Assembly (NCBI GenBank): GCA_003164655.1
Contig: PLTW01000042.1
Location: 1-14,397 of the forward strand
Source of the DNA: Actinomycetota bacterium
GTDB lineage: Bacteria; Actinomycetota; Thermoleophilia; UBA2241
Length of the DNA stretch: 14,397 nucleotides
Direction of reading: 5' to 3'
How positions within the stretch are numbered: the first letter of the stretch is position 1; the number at the start of each line of letters is the position of its first letter. The translations under genes and the position numbers were made by a program. The notes below the pieces were generated by a model. That model made no database searches and had not been told where the DNA came from. It saw only the letters and a program-made list of their open reading frames with translations. Below, in pieces: positions 14,310 to 14,397 of this stretch.

Positions 14310-14397
14310 TGGACGAGCGCAGACGACAGGGCGGCGACGACTGGTTCGATGAGGCCGACGAGCGGACCGCACCGCCGCCGGCGCCGGCGACGGCGCG
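14309..14397 (+). CDS. Start of a gene coupled to the MBOAT gene (3' end cut by window)
   Basis: An ATG at 14309 overlaps the MBOAT stop as TGATG, a normal arrangement for translational coupling. The 29 visible residues are hydrophilic: MDERRRQGGDDWFDEADE, then a Pro/Ala-rich stretch, and the frame is open to the window edge. In many bacteria the gene after an AlgI-like MBOAT encodes a membrane-anchored SGNH/AlgJ-like esterase-fold partner, often with a charged cytoplasmic start before its anchor. That would fit, but nothing in the visible part proves it. Confidence 0.6.
   Translation, partial: MDERRRQGGDDWFDEADERTAPPPAPATA

Noticed and set aside
11631..14372. Very long minus-strand open frame upstream of the Fe-S protein (would make a protein of over 1300 residues)
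   Set aside because: The extra part is Arg/Asp/Gln/Pro-rich, has no recognisable domain, and lies exactly opposite the lipid kinase and MBOAT genes, which have full family motifs. It is an artefact of G+C-rich third positions.
1..14397. CRISPR arrays, tRNA/rRNA genes, insertion sequences, phage or toxin-antitoxin genes
   Set aside because: No regularly spaced repeats, cloverleaf-like sequence, transposase or integrase motifs, or small toxin-antitoxin pairs were seen on either strand.

Overview
The window is about 14.4 kb of very G+C-rich, densely coding bacterial chromosome. The composition, frequent GTG/TTG starts and the families present point to a member of the Actinomycetota. These families include an acidic-loop multi-TM protein with an NTDNYV motif, a small Cys-rich-start membrane protein, a SCP2 protein next to a GH debranching enzyme, and a LapA-domain protein. 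Phylum is an inference and I cannot place it lower. I see no rRNA, tRNA, CRISPR array, insertion sequence or phage gene; it reads as ordinary vertically inherited chromosome.

Layout: (1) 1-3581, plus strand: the 3' part of a YbhN/LPG-synthase-TM-like membrane protein, then a SCP2-like lipid-binding protein whose stop overlaps the start (ATGA) of a glycogen-debranching-type GH enzyme, closed by a hairpin with a short T run. (2) 3618-3908, minus: a small three-TM protein, divergent from (3) 4131-6481, plus: a six-TM, two-pore-helix-type potassium channel (TVGFGD filter) and a large unknown membrane protein with a 13-residue tandem repeat. A 23-bp perfect inverted repeat separates this from (4) 6545-9908, minus: an operon of an ornithine cyclodeaminase/EutC-like reductase and two different fold-type I PLP aminotransferases, apparently amino-acid metabolism, behind a TACAAT -10 box. 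(5) 10015-11630, minus: a winged-helix-like plus [4Fe-4S] protein with an extraordinary Cys cluster, ending in a 21-bp perfect hairpin, then a LapA-domain protein. (6) 11754-14397, plus: a probably leaderless diacylglycerol-kinase-family lipid kinase, an AlgI-like MBOAT O-acyltransferase, and the start of a translationally coupled partner gene cut by the window edge.

Functional themes are envelope/lipid chemistry (YbhN-like, SCP2, DAGK, MBOAT), storage glucan breakdown (debranching enzyme), amino-acid transamination/deamination, and one unusual iron-sulfur protein. No stretch longer than 300 bases lacks a gene. The items most worth a second look are the Fe-S protein, the SCP2-debranching enzyme coupling, the three-gene PLP/cyclodeaminase operon and the pair of long, nearly loopless hairpins at gene ends.
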